From Fodinicurvata sp. EGI_FJ10296 (GTDB taxonomy: Bacteria; Pseudomonadota; Alphaproteobacteria; DSM-16000; Inquilinaceae): 64,000 nt of DNA. This document shows, one piece after another, positions 42,166-53,985 of the stretch. The notes under the pieces were generated by a model. The model had not been told where the DNA came from and did no database searches. It saw nothing but the letters and a program-made list of their open reading frames with translations. The DNA is taken from positions 496,001-560,000 of the forward strand of contig NZ_JBFCVL010000002.1 in the NCBI RefSeq assembly GCF_040712075.1, written 5' to 3'. The first letter of the stretch is position 1. Every line of letters starts with the position of its first letter. The position numbers and the translations under genes are program-made.

Positions 42166-42690
42166 TCAGTTGACGACCGTGACGCCTCTGCGATTGCGCG
42201 CCCAGGCGTCTTCGTTGCTGCCGAGAATCGCCGGGCGCTCCTTACCATAGCTGACGGTGCTTATCCGACTGTCCGAGACGCCCTGTGAGACGAGAAAGCT
42301 CCTGACGGCGTTGGCGCGGCGATCGCCAAGCCCCAGATTGTATTCCCGCGTCCCGCGCTCATCGGAATGGCCCTCAATGACCACATTGATGTTCGGATAC
42401 CGGTTGAGCCACTGGGCCTGTTGGCGCAGCGTATTCTGCGCCTCCTGACTGATCTGATATTCATCGAAGCCGAAAAAGACCCGATCTCCGACATTGACGA
42501 CGAGATCTTCCTGAGATCCCGGAGCGACGTCGCCGGTGGCGACCTGACGGTCGATTCCGGTGCCGGTACCGGCGCCATCGCCATCGCTGAAAGTCCCTTC
42601 GCCGGTTGCGGAGGCTGTTTGGTCGGGTGTGCTTGAACAGGCTGCCACCAGAATTGCCGTCGCCATGACTGCTGCAAATTTTAACCGCAT
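42166..42690 (-). CDS. pal: peptidoglycan-associated lipoprotein Pal
   Basis: Outer-membrane lipoprotein binding meso-DAP peptidoglycan and TolB. 174 residues. Lipoprotein signal with lipobox LVAACSS (lipidated Cys18), a Gly/Asp-rich tether, then an OmpA-like domain from VFFGFDEYQIS to SYGKERPAILG. The peptidoglycan-binding GHSDERGTREYNLGLGDRRA contains the conserved Asp and Arg. Ends with the usual basic RNRRGVTVVN segment. Confidence 0.97.
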   Translation of the reverse strand: MRLKFAAVMATAILVAACSSTPDQTASATGEGTFSDGDGAGTGTGIDRQVATGDVAPGSQEDLVVNVGDRVFFGFDEYQISQEAQNTLRQQAQWLNRYPNINVVIEGHSDERGTREYNLGLGDRRANAVRSFLVSQGVSDSRISTVSYGKERPAILGSNEDAWARNRRGVTVVN

Positions 42691-42809
42691 CGAAATATCA
42701 TCCTTGTTTGATCATTACTGGTTGTTGGGCGCGGGTGGCCGCGTTCGTCGGCAGGGGATTCAAGGTTGGGGATACACCATCCACCGCAGATCACAAGACG
42801 GGCCGACGC

Positions 42810-44225
42810 TCACGGAATCAATGGCGACCAGGCGGGATCGGACGCATCCTGAGGCGTCGGCACGTTCCAGCTGTGAGCGCCGGAAATGTCCACGGCCCTC
42901 AGCGCCGAACGCGCTCCCGACGATCCGGGCGTCTCGGTGAAGTACATCAGCACCCGGCCATTCGGCGCCCAGGTCGGACCCTCGACATGGTAGCCCTCGG
43001 CCAGTATTCGTTCGCCCGTGCCATCGGGGCGTATGACGCCGATGTGAAACCGCCCGCCCTCGATTTTGGTAAACGCGATCAGATCGCCACGCGGCGACCA
43101 AACCGGACTTCCGTAGCGGCCGTCACCATACGTTATGCGCCGCGAATTGGAACCATCGGCATTCATCGTATAGATCTGCTGGCTGCCGCCACGGTCGCTC
43201 TCGAAAGCCAATTGGCCCCCATCGGGCGAGAAGCTGGGCGACGTATCAATGCCCGGCGCATCGGTCAGCCGCCGCATGTCGCGGGTCCGAAGGTCCATTA
43301 CATAAATGTCGGAATTCCCCTGCACCGCCTGGCTCATGACCACGCGGTTGCCATCGGGCGAAAAACGCGGCGAGAATGTCATGCCCTGGAATTCGCCCAG
43401 GCTTTCTTGCCGGCCGCTGTCTATGTTGAACAGGAATACCCGGGGTCGGTTATTCTGATACGACAGATATGTTATTTCACGTGCCGAGGGCGAAAACCTG
43501 GGTGTCAGGACAAGAGAACTGCCGTCGGTCAGAAAGCGGTGATTTTCACCGTCCTGATCCATGATCGCAAGGCGCTTGGTTCTGTTGTCACCGGGGCCGC
43601 TCTCGGAGACATAGACGATCTGCGTATCGAAGTACCCGTCCTCGCCGGTGATCTCGCTGTAGATCGCATCGGAAATGATATGGGCCACCCGCCGCCAGTT
43701 GTCAGGCGCGGTTGAATAGGCCAGCCCGACCATCTGGCTTTCGTTGATGACGTCCCAGAGCCGAAACTCCACCCGATACCGGCCGTCGCTTTCGGTCCGG
43801 ACGCGACCGCCGACAAGCGCCTGGGCATTGATGATCGACCATTCCGAAAAATTCGGCCCCGACTGAATGTCCTGCGGCGACTGAATGAAGGAACCGGGGC
43901 TGATCGGCCTGAAAACACCCGACCGCTGCAGATTGGCTGCAACGACAGAGGCGATATCGCGGCCGACTTCGGAGTCTCCGCCATCGGCGCCGACGAAGTT
44001 CGTGATCGCGATCGGCAGCGGTTCGGTCACGCCCTGAGTAATATCGATCTGAACCTGCGCCTGAGCGGGTTGCCCGGGCATGACCAGAACAGCGACGGCC
44101 ATTAACGCGCTCATTACTGGCACCATATTCGCCCAACGGCTTAGCCGGGCCGTGCCGGCAACCAGTAGTGCACCAATCCATCGGGAATGCAGTGCCGGCC
44201 CAGCGGCCGAGTAACCATTCGTCAT
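42810..44225 (-). CDS. tolB: Tol-Pal system beta-propeller protein TolB
   Basis: Periplasmic hub exchanging between TolA and Pal. 471 residues from an ATG preceded by GAGGGAG. The long leader ([16 protein letters not shown]...) runs into a hydrophobic signal ending QPAQAQ near residue 56. A nearer ATG at codon 34 (base 44126) would give a shorter, more typical signal. N-terminal domain ~60-190, then repeated propeller blades ([64 protein letters not shown]). Confidence 0.95.
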   Translation of the reverse strand: MTNGYSAAGPALHSRWIGALLVAGTARLSRWANMVPVMSALMAVAVLVMPGQPAQAQVQIDITQGVTEPLPIAITNFVGADGGDSEVGRDIASVVAANLQRSGVFRPISPGSFIQSPQDIQSGPNFSEWSIINAQALVGGRVRTESDGRYRVEFRLWDVINESQMVGLAYSTAPDNWRRVAHIISDAIYSEITGEDGYFDTQIVYVSESGPGDNRTKRLAIMDQDGENHRFLTDGSSLVLTPRFSPSAREITYLSYQNNRPRVFLFNIDSGRQESLGEFQGMTFSPRFSPDGNRVVMSQAVQGNSDIYVMDLRTRDMRRLTDAPGIDTSPSFSPDGGQLAFESDRGGSQQIYTMNADGSNSRRITYGDGRYGSPVWSPRGDLIAFTKIEGGRFHIGVIRPDGTGERILAEGYHVEGPTWAPNGRVLMYFTETPGSSGARSALRAVDISGAHSWNVPTPQDASDPAWSPLIP

Positions 44226-44277
44226 GCTTTCACGCTCCCTCATGGGCATTTACAACCACTTCAATACCAGTCCGTAG

Positions 44278-45315
<1,038 letters not shown>

Positions 45316-45321
45316 GCCTGC

Positions 45322-45816
45322 CTATGGGCCGGCCGCAGGCGAAGCAGAATCACCAGCGGGCGATGGCAGTTCCGCCACCAGCGCCACATTGGTAAAGCCT
45401 CCGGTGTTCAGGGCGCCCATCACTTCCATGACTCGCCCGTACTGGATCGTCCGATCGCCGCGCACAAAGATTCTGATATTCGGATTCTCGCCGCGCACGC
45501 CACGGATCGTCTCGCCAAGGGTCGCCAGTTCCACCGGGGTTTCGCCGAAGAAAACGGCGCCATCCCGGTCCACCGTGATCACGGCCGGATCATCCTGTGC
45601 TTCCTGTTCGAGCTGCCGGGCCTCGGTCCGGGGCAGATCCACCTCGACGCCGACCGTCAACAACGGCGCCGTGACCATGAAAACGATCAGCAGCACCAGC
45701 ATGACATCGACGAACGGCGTGACGTTGATCTCGGCCATGGGACGATAGGCCCGCCCCGCCCTTCGGCCGCGCCCGTTGCTTGGGTATCGCGTGCCACTAT
45801 TCGGCGTCATGGCCAT
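45322..45816 (-). CDS. tolR: biopolymer transporter TolR (ExbD family)
   Basis: Part of the proton-driven TolQR motor. 164 residues. After a basic cytoplasmic leader (GTRYPSNGRGRRAGRAY) comes AEINVTPFVDVMLVLLIVFMV, with the protonatable Asp in the single TM helix. The periplasmic domain (VEVDLPRTEARQ, then VDRDGAVFFGETPVELATL) follows. The start lies three bases after the tolQ stop; a second in-frame ATG two codons on is possible. Confidence 0.95.
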   Translation of the reverse strand: MAMTPNSGTRYPSNGRGRRAGRAYRPMAEINVTPFVDVMLVLLIVFMVTAPLLTVGVEVDLPRTEARQLEQEAQDDPAVITVDRDGAVFFGETPVELATLGETIRGVRGENPNIRIFVRGDRTIQYGRVMEVMGALNTGGFTNVALVAELPSPAGDSASPAAGP

Positions 45817-45819
45817 TGA

Positions 45820-46542
<723 letters not shown>

Positions 46543-46599
46543 CGAAAACCCACCATCCCCGAATCTACCGTTCCAGTAACCAACAGTTATCCCTGCCCG

Positions 46600-47085
46600 T
46601 TACGCCGACGCCGTCGCGCGGAACGCTGGCGGCAATCGTACAGCCCGTCCGCGCTGGTCGACACATGCTAGTTGCACACAGACTGTGACTAATGTCGGGC
46701 GAAAACATCGATCGGTATCGGATTCGGCCCGCTCATCGCCGGAATCGCTGTCTTCGACGGCGATGATGCTCTGGTTCACGGTCAATGTGGCCCCGGACAC
46801 CCGACCCAGCCGCGTTTCGACATCCAGCAGGTCGTCGAGCCGGGCCGGACGGTGGAACTCCATCTCGGCACGCCGCACAACAAAGGCGATCCCCGATTCG
46901 TCCAGTACCCGGCTTTGCCAGCGGCCCAGAGCCCGCAGCCATTCGGTCCGCGCCCGCTCGGTGAACTTCAGATAATTGGCGTGGTAGACGATTCCCGATG
47001 CATCGGTGTCTTCCCAATAGATGCGGACTCGGTGGACATGTGCGGGGGCGGGCGACAGGCGCCCGTCATCCACGGCGTCGGTCAT
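46600..47085 (-). CDS. ybgC: Tol-Pal-associated acyl-CoA thioesterase YbgC
   Basis: Hot-dog-fold thioesterase. 161 residues from MTDAVDDGRLSPAP, one base after the ruvB stop; a longer reading would overlap ruvB. The 4-hydroxybenzoyl-CoA thioesterase motif is IYWEDTDASGIVYHANYLKF with the catalytic Asp; RARTEWLRALG follows. A short acidic insertion (VEDSDSGDERAESDTD) sits in a loop near the C-terminus, longer than in E. coli YbgC. Confidence 0.94.
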   Translation of the reverse strand: MTDAVDDGRLSPAPAHVHRVRIYWEDTDASGIVYHANYLKFTERARTEWLRALGRWQSRVLDESGIAFVVRRAEMEFHRPARLDDLLDVETRLGRVSGATLTVNQSIIAVEDSDSGDERAESDTDRCFRPTLVTVCVQLACVDQRGRAVRLPPAFRATASA

Positions 47086-47086
47086 G

Positions 47087-48214
47087 CTATGGCTCCGTTT
47101 GCTTGTCGCTATCGGTCGCCGGGCCGCCGTCAGAGGCCGCAAAATCGAAACGCGCCTGCGGCGCCGGTCCGGCCGCTGGCGCGTCCAGCCCCAGATAAAC
47201 GAATCCGGACCGGGTCAGCGCCCGTCCCCGCGGCGTTCGCTGGAGCAGCCCCTGCTGGAGGAGATACGGCTCGATCACGTCTTCCAGAACATCACGTTCT
47301 TCCGACAGGGCGGCAGCAAGCGTATCGACGCCGACGGGACCGCCGCCATAGATCCGGGCGATGATCGACAGATAGCGCCGGTCCATGGCGTCCAGGCCGT
47401 TCTCGTCCACATCCAGACGCTTCAGCGACAGGTCGGCTATGGCGCGGTCGACGCGGGACTGACCCTCGACAGCAGCGAAATCGCGCACGCGGCGCAGCAG
47501 CCGCGAGGCGACGCGGGGCGTTCCGCGCGACCGGCGGGCGATCTCGGCGGCGCCGTCGACCGTCATGTCGCAATTCAGCAGCTTGGCTGCCCGGCTGACG
47601 ATCAGTCCCAGTTCAACGGCGGTATAGAACTCCAGACGCAGCGGAATGCCGAATCGCTCCCGCAGCGGCGTGGTCAGCAGGCCCGAGCGCGTCGTCGCGC
47701 CGACCAGGGTAAAGGGCGGCAGATCGATGCGGACGCTGCGGGCGGCCGGCCCCTCGCCAATGACGAGGTCGAGCTGGAAATCCTCCATCGCCGGATAGAG
47801 AATTTCCTCGACCACCGGGGTGAGACGGTGGATTTCGTCGATGAACAGCACGTCGCGCGGCTGCAGGTTGGTCAGGATTGCCGCCAGGTCGCCGGCCTTC
47901 TGGATGACCGGTCCCGATGTCGCGCGAAATCCGACGCCCAGTTCCCGGCTGACGATGTTCGACAGCGTCGTCTTGCCCAGCCCCGGCGGCCCGTGCAGCA
48001 GTACATGGTCCAGCGCCTCGCCCCGGGCCACGGCCGCATCGATGAAAACCTTGAGATTGGCACGCGTCTGCTGCTGTCCGATGAAGCTGTCGAGCCGGTC
48101 GGGTCTGAGCGCCGTTTCCTGCCGATCGCCGGTGGCGAAGTCCGCTGACACCAGCCGGCTTTCGTCCTCGCCGCCCCCGAATTCGGTACCATGGGTTGGG
48201 TCAATCGTGCTCAC
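47087..48214 (-). CDS. ruvB: Holliday junction branch migration helicase RuvB
   Basis: AAA+ motor of RuvAB. 375 residues with a ~40-residue leader. Core begins [14 protein letters not shown]. Walker [15 protein letters not shown], Walker [12 protein letters not shown], sensor 1 [20 protein letters not shown], and the C-terminal winged helix ([17 protein letters not shown]). The start overlaps ruvA by four bases. The C-terminal tail after [10 protein letters not shown] is extended. Confidence 0.97.
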   Translation of the reverse strand: MSTIDPTHGTEFGGGEDESRLVSADFATGDRQETALRPDRLDSFIGQQQTRANLKVFIDAAVARGEALDHVLLHGPPGLGKTTLSNIVSRELGVGFRATSGPVIQKAGDLAAILTNLQPRDVLFIDEIHRLTPVVEEILYPAMEDFQLDLVIGEGPAARSVRIDLPPFTLVGATTRSGLLTTPLRERFGIPLRLEFYTAVELGLIVSRAAKLLNCDMTVDGAAEIARRSRGTPRVASRLLRRVRDFAAVEGQSRVDRAIADLSLKRLDVDENGLDAMDRRYLSIIARIYGGGPVGVDTLAAALSEERDVLEDVIEPYLLQQGLLQRTPRGRALTRSGFVYLGLDAPAAGPAPQARFDFAASDGGPATDSDKQTEP

Positions 48215-48861
48215 CGCGCCAACTCCTTCAGCGCCCGCGGAATCAGCCGCGCAAGCGACGTTCCGGTACCGAGGTCGCCCATCGCCGTCCGGACGGCCGC
48301 AAAAGCATCACTGCGACCGTAGCCCAGATTGACCAGAGCCGAAACCGCGTCTTCGACCAGCGTATCGCCGGTGGCGCCGGCTGGCGCATCCGATCTGTCA
48401 CCCATCGGCGCCGCAGCCGCGATGCCGGCAGCGGCGCCGGCCTTGCCGGGCACGCCGATCGAGCCAGTCTTGTCCTTTAATTCCGACAGGATCCGCCCGG
48501 CGAGCTTCGGCCCGACGCCGTCGGCGCGGGTCAGCGCGGCCTTGTCCTGCGCCATGATGGCATTGGCGACATCGTCGGGTGCCAGGACGCTCAGGATCGC
48601 CAGCGCCACGCGGCTTCCCACGCCCTGAACCGTTGTAAGCAACCGGAACCAGTCCCGCTCCCGCGCCTCGGCAAATCCGAACAGATGGATGTGATCCTCG
48701 CGGACCTGGGTTTCCACGATCACGGTCACCGGCGCCCCCGGCTCGCCCAACCGCGAAAGCGTGCGCCCGGAGCAGAACACGAGGTAACCGACGCCGCCGA
48801 CATCGATGACGGCGCTGTCCGTACCGGCCATGTCGAGAATGCCGCGCAGTTTGGCAATCAC
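48211..48861 (-). CDS. ruvA: Holliday junction branch migration protein RuvA
   Basis: Tetrameric junction-binding subunit. 216 residues. The OB-fold domain opens [19 protein letters not shown]; two helix-hairpin-helix motifs follow ([37 protein letters not shown]). A flexible Ala/Gly linker precedes domain III, the RuvB contact ([18 protein letters not shown]). Overlaps ruvC and ruvB by four bases each. Confidence 0.97.
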   Translation of the reverse strand: MIAKLRGILDMAGTDSAVIDVGGVGYLVFCSGRTLSRLGEPGAPVTVIVETQVREDHIHLFGFAEARERDWFRLLTTVQGVGSRVALAILSVLAPDDVANAIMAQDKAALTRADGVGPKLAGRILSELKDKTGSIGVPGKAGAAAGIAAAAPMGDRSDAPAGATGDTLVEDAVSALVNLGYGRSDAFAAVRTAMGDLGTGTSLARLIPRALKELAR

Positions 48862-49355
48862 GAGGGAACGCCGGCGATGCGCCGATTTGTCTGACTGTGA
48901 TGGGCATGGCAGATCGCCACGGCCAGCGCGTCGGCACTATCTGCGTTTTTTGGCGTAGTGCCGGGCAGCAACATGCGCACCATAAGCTGTACCTGCTCCT
49001 TCTGGGCGTGACCGGCCCCGACGACCGATTTCTTGACGTGGTTCGCGCTGTATTCACCGACTGGCAGGCCGCGCCGGGCGGGAACCAGCAGTACCACGCC
49101 CCGCGCCATGCCCAGTTTCAGGGTGGAAGTCGGGTTCTTGTTGACGAAGGTCTCCTCGATCGCGGCTTCAGCCGGATCGAACTGCTGAAGTACCGTCATC
49201 AGCCCGTCATGCAACTGGTTGAGCCGATCCGAAAGCGCGGCGGCGGCGTCGGTCGTGACGACGCCGTCCGCGACATGGCGCAGACGGGAGCCGGCCACGT
49301 CGATCACGCCCCAGCCTGTCGTCCGCAGTCCGGGGTCCAGCCCGATGATCCGCAT
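48858..49355 (-). CDS. ruvC: crossover junction endodeoxyribonuclease RuvC
   Basis: Cuts Holliday junctions symmetrically. 165 residues, RNase H fold. The catalytic acids appear in [28 protein letters not shown] and [16 protein letters not shown]; the junction-binding [19 protein letters not shown] segment is intact. First of the ruvCAB genes, 51 bp after yebC. Confidence 0.97.
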   Translation of the reverse strand: MRIIGLDPGLRTTGWGVIDVAGSRLRHVADGVVTTDAAAALSDRLNQLHDGLMTVLQQFDPAEAAIEETFVNKNPTSTLKLGMARGVVLLVPARRGLPVGEYSANHVKKSVVGAGHAQKEQVQLMVRMLLPGTTPKNADSADALAVAICHAHHSQTNRRIAGVPS

Positions 49356-49406
49356 TGCGCCCTCTTCCGAGCAGTCCCGGCAATCGTATCGGCAATCGGG
49401 CCCGAT

Positions 49407-50156
49407 TCAGGCCGACAGAGCAGCCATGACGTCTTCGGTAATTTCCAGGTTCGACGAGACGCGCTGAACGTCATCGTTGTCTTCGAGTGTGTCGATCAGC
49501 TTCATCAGCGTCCGGGCCGTGTCCTCGTCCACCTGAATGGTGTTGTTCGGCTTCCAGCTCAGCCCCGCCCATTTCGGCACCCCGAACCGGGCCTCCAGCG
49601 CATCGCGCACCTCGGAGAAGTCTTCCGCGACACAGGTCACGCTATAGTCGTCGCCGGCGGTTTCGACATTCTCGGCGCCCGCTTCCAGCGCCGCCTCGAA
49701 CATGGCGTCGGAATCGATCCCCTCTGCCGGAAAGATCAGTTCGCCGACCTGATTGAACGTGAAGGCGACCGAATTGGTCTCGCCCAGGCTGCCGCCGTGC
49801 TTGGCGAAGGCCGCGCGGACCTCGGCGGCCGTCCGGTTCTTGTTGTCGGTCAGGCCTTCGACGATGATCGCCACGCCCTGCGGCCCATAGCCTTCGTAGC
49901 GGACTTCCTCGTAGTTTGCGCCGTCGCCGGCGCCGCTGGCCTTCTTGATCGCCCGCTCGATGTTGTCCTTGGGCATGTTGTCGCCCTTGGCCGCCTGAAT
50001 GGCCGCCCGCAGTCGCGGATTCTTCTCCGGCTCCGGGCTACCGGCCCGAACGGAGGTTTCGATCTCGCGGATATGCTTGGTGAATATCTTGGCGCGCTTT
50101 GCGTCCTGCGCGCCTTTCCGATGCATGATGTTCTTGAACTGAGAATGGCCCGCCAT
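49407..50156 (-). CDS. yebC: YebC/PmpR family transcriptional/translational regulator
   Basis: 249 residues from [20 protein letters not shown], the invariant opening; the longer in-frame start is rejected. Three-domain TACO1/YebC fold with [38 protein letters not shown] and [12 protein letters not shown] at the end. Members act as DNA-binding regulators or, in recent work on the family, help ribosomes through proline-rich stretches. The tolA gene of this same run encodes an extreme Pro-Glu tract. Upstream of ruvC, as is common. Confidence 0.95.
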   Translation of the reverse strand: MAGHSQFKNIMHRKGAQDAKRAKIFTKHIREIETSVRAGSPEPEKNPRLRAAIQAAKGDNMPKDNIERAIKKASGAGDGANYEEVRYEGYGPQGVAIIVEGLTDNKNRTAAEVRAAFAKHGGSLGETNSVAFTFNQVGELIFPAEGIDSDAMFEAALEAGAENVETAGDDYSVTCVAEDFSEVRDALEARFGVPKWAGLSWKPNNTIQVDEDTARTLMKLIDTLEDNDDVQRVSSNLEITEDVMAALSA

Positions 50157-50411
50157 GGTCGCCCGGTCCCGAATTGCTGATACTCGATCGATTGATAGCC
50201 GCACATCCTTTGGGCAATCACCGCCCGCCGGTCAAGGCCCGTAATGTGCCCGGCGCCCCTTGTCCGCTGATCTTACGCGTTTATCTAGCATACCTTTCGG
50301 CCGACTTCGCAGTCTGTCTGCTATGGCCACGGACCGTCCGGAATGCCTATGGTCTCTGCCGGGTGGCGCAATGGCCCCCGAAGCGCAACAACAACGAGGC
50401 CGCCAGCACCG

Positions 50412-51401
50412 ATGCCCACTGCCAACGCCTTCTGGACCACCGGGCCCCGACAGGGGGAAATCCGTGAGACGACGCTTCCGGCACCGACGGCGGCGGATGT
50501 CGTAATGCGCACTCTTTATAGCGGCATCAGCCGCGGCACGGAAAGTCTCGTCTTTACCGGAGGGGTGCCGGAAAGCCAATGGCAGACCATGCGCGCCCCG
50601 CTGCAGGAGGGAACCTTCCCTTTTCCGGTCAAATACGGCTATATCGCCGTCGGAACGGTCGAAAGCGGGCCCGCGGTCCTGGAGGGCAAATCAGCCTTCT
50701 GCCTTCACCCCCATCAGGACAGGTTTGTCGCGCCCGCCGCCATGGTCCACCCCCTGCCCGACGGTGTACCGCCGGAGCGGGCGGTGCTGGCCGCGAATGC
50801 CGAGACGGCGGTCAACATTCTTTGGGATTCCGGCATCGGTATCGGCGATCGGGTGGCTGTGATCGGGGCCGGCGTAGTCGGCTGTCTCGTCGCCTGGCTG
50901 GCCGCGCGAATTCCCGGCGTGACGGTCGATCTGATTGACCCTGACACGACCAAAGCGGCGGCGGCCAGCGCGCTGGGGCTGACGCTCGTCCCGCCCGGCG
51001 CGGCTGCTGCTGAGCCGAGCCGCGATGCCGTCATCCATACCAGCGCCAACCCCGACGGGCTGCGCCAGGCGCTGTCCCTTGCCGATACCGAGGCCACCAT
51101 CGTCGAGGCCAGCTGGTACGGCACCACCGAACCGGCCATGCCGCTGGGTGAGGATTTTCACGCCCGGCGGCTGACCGTTCGCTCAAGCCAGGTTGGCCGC
51201 ATCCCGGCCCAACGGCAGCCGCGATGGGACTTCAGCCGCCGTATGGCCTGTGCGCTGGGGCTACTGACCGATCCGGCACTCGACGCCCTGATCACCGGCG
51301 AAAGCCGTTTCGGCGACCTGCCGGCGACGATGGCGAAGCTGACCGACCGACCGGCCGGAACGCTTATGCACCGCATCCGTTACGACCATAACGCGACCTG
51401 A
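50412..51401 (+). CDS. MDR-superfamily (zinc-type) dehydrogenase, BchC-like
   Basis: 329 residues from MPTANAFWTTGPRQGEI, an ATG with GAGG eleven bases upstream. Medium-chain dehydrogenase layout: GroES-like N-terminal half (TLYSGISRGTES, FPFPVKYGYIAVG) and a Rossmann half with VAVIGAGVVGCLVAWLAA, then LIDPDTTKAAAASALG. The SGISRGTE stretch resembles BchC-type dehydrogenases. The usual catalytic-zinc Cys/His set is not evident, so it may be zinc-free. First of four co-directional genes with the PTPS-like, glycosyltransferase and methyltransferase genes; likely oxidises or reduces the product or precursor of that set (inference). Confidence 0.85.
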   Translation: MPTANAFWTTGPRQGEIRETTLPAPTAADVVMRTLYSGISRGTESLVFTGGVPESQWQTMRAPLQEGTFPFPVKYGYIAVGTVESGPAVLEGKSAFCLHPHQDRFVAPAAMVHPLPDGVPPERAVLAANAETAVNILWDSGIGIGDRVAVIGAGVVGCLVAWLAARIPGVTVDLIDPDTTKAAAASALGLTLVPPGAAAAEPSRDAVIHTSANPDGLRQALSLADTEATIVEASWYGTTEPAMPLGEDFHARRLTVRSSQVGRIPAQRQPRWDFSRRMACALGLLTDPALDALITGESRFGDLPATMAKLTDRPAGTLMHRIRYDHNAT

Positions 51402-51427
51402 CCACCCCGATCTGAAAGGACATCACG

Positions 51428-51850
51428 ATGTATTCCGTAGGCGTCAGAGATCACTTCATGATCGCCCACAGCTTTCGCGGCGAGACATTCGGGCCGGCGC
51501 AAAACCTGCACGGCGCCACCTATGTTGTCGATGTGGAGTTCCGGCGCTCCTCGCTGGACAACGACAATGTGGTCACCGATATCGGGGCCGCGACCGGCCT
51601 CCTCAAGGAAGTTCTCGCCGATTTCAACTACAAGAACCTGGACGATCTCGACGACTTCAAGGGCATCAACACGACCACCGAATTCATGGCGCGAACGATC
51701 TTCGACCGCCTGTCGCACCGAGTTGCCGGCGGCGCCCTGGGCGACAGCGGCAAGGGGCTGCGGGCGATCAAGGTGACCCTGAACGAAAGTCATGCCGCCT
51801 GGGCATCCTTCGAAGGCGGCATCAATGCGGGCAAGGACGCCCACCAGTGA
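51428..51850 (+). CDS. 6-pyruvoyltetrahydropterin synthase / QueD-family protein with altered active site
   Basis: 140 residues, AAAGGA ten bases before ATG. T-fold signatures: MIAHSFRGETFGPAQNLHGA at the front and a middle segment through INTTTEFMARTIFDRL; near the end KVTLNESHAAWASFEG places the conserved Glu and His. In PTPS and QueD the segment reads C-x3-HGH; here it is A24-Q-N-L-H28-G-A30. The catalytic Cys and the third zinc His are therefore replaced by Ala, while His14 and His28 remain. A standard lyase/synthase reaction is doubtful. Ends in a 4-base overlap with the glycosyltransferase gene. Confidence 0.88.
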   Translation: MYSVGVRDHFMIAHSFRGETFGPAQNLHGATYVVDVEFRRSSLDNDNVVTDIGAATGLLKEVLADFNYKNLDDLDDFKGINTTTEFMARTIFDRLSHRVAGGALGDSGKGLRAIKVTLNESHAAWASFEGGINAGKDAHQ

Positions 51851-52977
51851 CCCTGCCTGAGAACCTGAGCGGGCACGCCTTTCCCGTTCATTTCGTCCAT
51901 CCGGGCAGCCTCGATACGCGGACCGGCGGGTATATCTACGATCGCCGCGTGGTCGATGGCCTGCGCGGGCGGGGTCGCGATGTGCGCACGATCAGACTGG
52001 CAGAGTCGTTCCCGCATCCCGCACCGGCAGAGCTGGCCGAGGCCGCGCAGGCCATGGCTGAGATCCCCGATGGCGCGGTTACCATCGTTGACGGGCTGGC
52101 ATTTGGTGCCATGCCCGATATTGCCATGAACGAGGCCGGGCGCCTGTCGCTCGTGGCACTCGTTCATCATCCGCTTTGCGACGAAACCGGCACAGACCCC
52201 GTTGCTGCCGACGCGCTTTACCGCTCCGAGCGCCGTGCACTGCTTGCTGCGCGCCACATCGTCTGCACAAGCCCGGCAACCGCCGCCCGGCTCGCCGATT
52301 TCGATGTCGAGGCTTCGCGTATTTCGGTCGTTGAACCCGGTGTCGATCAAGCCGACCCCGCCCCCGCCGACCGGCCGGACGGCGTCTTCCGGCTGATGAC
52401 CGTCGGCACGCTCATCCGGCGCAAAGGCTATGACGTTCTGATCGACGCCCTGGCCCGGCTCAAAGATCTGCCGTGGCAGCTTAGCATTGTCGGTTCGCCG
52501 GATCGCGACCCCGGGACGGCAGCCATGATCCGCGCGAAACTGGCCGGGTCCGGTTTGGCCGGTCGCGTCCGGCTGGCGGGAGAACTGGACACCGCCGGCC
52601 TGGAAGCCGTCTGGGCCGAATGCGACCTGTTCGTGTTCGCCTCTCACTACGAGGGGTATGGCATGGTAATCGCCGAGGCCGTGGCACGCGGCCTGCCCAT
52701 CGTATCGACACGGGCAGGCGCGGTTGCCGACACTGCACCCGCCGAGGCATCAATGCTGGTTCCGGTCGGCGATGCGCAAGCGCTTGCCGACGCGATCGGA
52801 CTTGTGCTGTCCGACGACGCCGTCTATCGACGTCTGCGCGCCGGCGCTCTGGGGGCCCGCGAAGGGTTGCGCGGCTGGGACGAGGTCGCATCAGAGATGA
52901 TAACCGTCACTGATCGGGCCGCCGCCGCACCGGCACCTCGGGATGATGTCTCGAAGTTGGGAGGAGCAGGACGATGA
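51847..52977 (+). CDS. glycosyltransferase family 4 protein
   Basis: 376 residues, GT-B fold. The N-terminal acceptor half opens FPVHFVHPGSLDTRTGGYIY. The donor half has LMTVGTLIRRKGYDVLIDAL, a short LSIVGSPDRDP, and the E-x7-E nucleotide-sugar site in HYEGYGMVIAEAVARGLPIV. Start and stop overlap both neighbours by four bases, so it is translated together with the PTPS-like protein and the methyltransferase. No polysaccharide genes lie nearby, which favours a small-molecule acceptor (inference). Confidence 0.9.
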   Translation: MTLPENLSGHAFPVHFVHPGSLDTRTGGYIYDRRVVDGLRGRGRDVRTIRLAESFPHPAPAELAEAAQAMAEIPDGAVTIVDGLAFGAMPDIAMNEAGRLSLVALVHHPLCDETGTDPVAADALYRSERRALLAARHIVCTSPATAARLADFDVEASRISVVEPGVDQADPAPADRPDGVFRLMTVGTLIRRKGYDVLIDALARLKDLPWQLSIVGSPDRDPGTAAMIRAKLAGSGLAGRVRLAGELDTAGLEAVWAECDLFVFASHYEGYGMVIAEAVARGLPIVSTRAGAVADTAPAEASMLVPVGDAQALADAIGLVLSDDAVYRRLRAGALGAREGLRGWDEVASEMITVTDRAAAAPAPRDDVSKLGGAGR

Positions 52978-53909
52978 CCGGGCCGGAGACGGGGACTGGG
53001 ACTGAGACGGGGACGGGTGCCGAAGGATTCGACGCCGAATGGCTGGCCCTGCGTGAACCGGTCGACCACGCATCGCGCTCGGAAGCGGCACTCGACGCCT
53101 TGCTGGGATGGCGCGACGATCGCGGGCCGATCACCGTTCGCGATCTGGGATCCGGGACCGGATCCAATCTGCGATTTCTGGCGCCCGCGCTGGGCGGCGA
53201 TCAGACCTGGCTGCTGGTCGACAATGATCCCGTCTTGCTAGGCGCCGCGACGGAGCGGCTTTCTGATTGGGCCGCCCGCAACGATGTCCGCGCCAAAATA
53301 CAGGGAGACGGTCTGGTGCTCTCGGGCAAGACCTGGCGCGCGGAGATCACCACCAGCGTATGCGATCTGAACCGCTCCCCCACCGGCCCCGACATCGCCG
53401 CCACCGGCGGCCGGGCACCGGACCTGATAACGGGGGCCGCGCTGCTCGACCTCGTCTCGCTCGATTGGCTGCGGTCGTTCACCGATCGCGTTCGCCAGAT
53501 GAGGGCGGCTGTACATTTCACGCTCAGCTATGACGGCGTGATGACCTTCGATCCCGACGACCCTGCCGACAGCCTGATCCTGAACGGATTCAACACCGAC
53601 CAGAGCCGCGACAAGGGGCTTGGCCGCGCCATCGGTCCGCAGGGCGCCGAAACATTGGCGGGGTTGCTGGACCGCGCCGGATACGAAGTGACGACGGGCA
53701 ACAGCCCCTGGCGCCTCGGCCCCGGCAATGGCGCCCTTGGCCTTGAGCTGGTGACGGGCGTCACCAACGCCGCCGCCGACGCGATGCCGGGCCACCGCGA
53801 CCGCCTGACCGGCTGGCTCGACATCTGGCGCCGTCGCCTGCAGACGCCCGAAGACATAGCCAGCTGGGGTATCACCATCGGCCATCTGGACCTCACCGCC
53901 CTGCCCTAA
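52974..53909 (+). CDS. class I SAM-dependent methyltransferase
   Basis: 311 residues. A Thr/Gly/Glu repeat leader (PETGTGTETGTGAEG) precedes the fold. Motif I is TVRDLGSGTGSNLRFLAPAL, then WLLVDNDPVLLGAA; a middle block reads ITGAALLDLVSLDWL, and MTFDPDDPADSLIL lies late. I do not recognise a named subfamily. Last of the four tightly packed genes; likely acts on the same compound as the glycosyltransferase. Confidence 0.88.
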   Translation: MTGPETGTGTETGTGAEGFDAEWLALREPVDHASRSEAALDALLGWRDDRGPITVRDLGSGTGSNLRFLAPALGGDQTWLLVDNDPVLLGAATERLSDWAARNDVRAKIQGDGLVLSGKTWRAEITTSVCDLNRSPTGPDIAATGGRAPDLITGAALLDLVSLDWLRSFTDRVRQMRAAVHFTLSYDGVMTFDPDDPADSLILNGFNTDQSRDKGLGRAIGPQGAETLAGLLDRAGYEVTTGNSPWRLGPGNGALGLELVTGVTNAAADAMPGHRDRLTGWLDIWRRRLQTPEDIASWGITIGHLDLTALP

Positions 53910-53985
53910 GGGGTGCCGGCGCTCCGAACCCGCATGCTTGCCTGTCGGACATCGACCGCCAGAACTTGCAAACGCTTTTCCTGTA

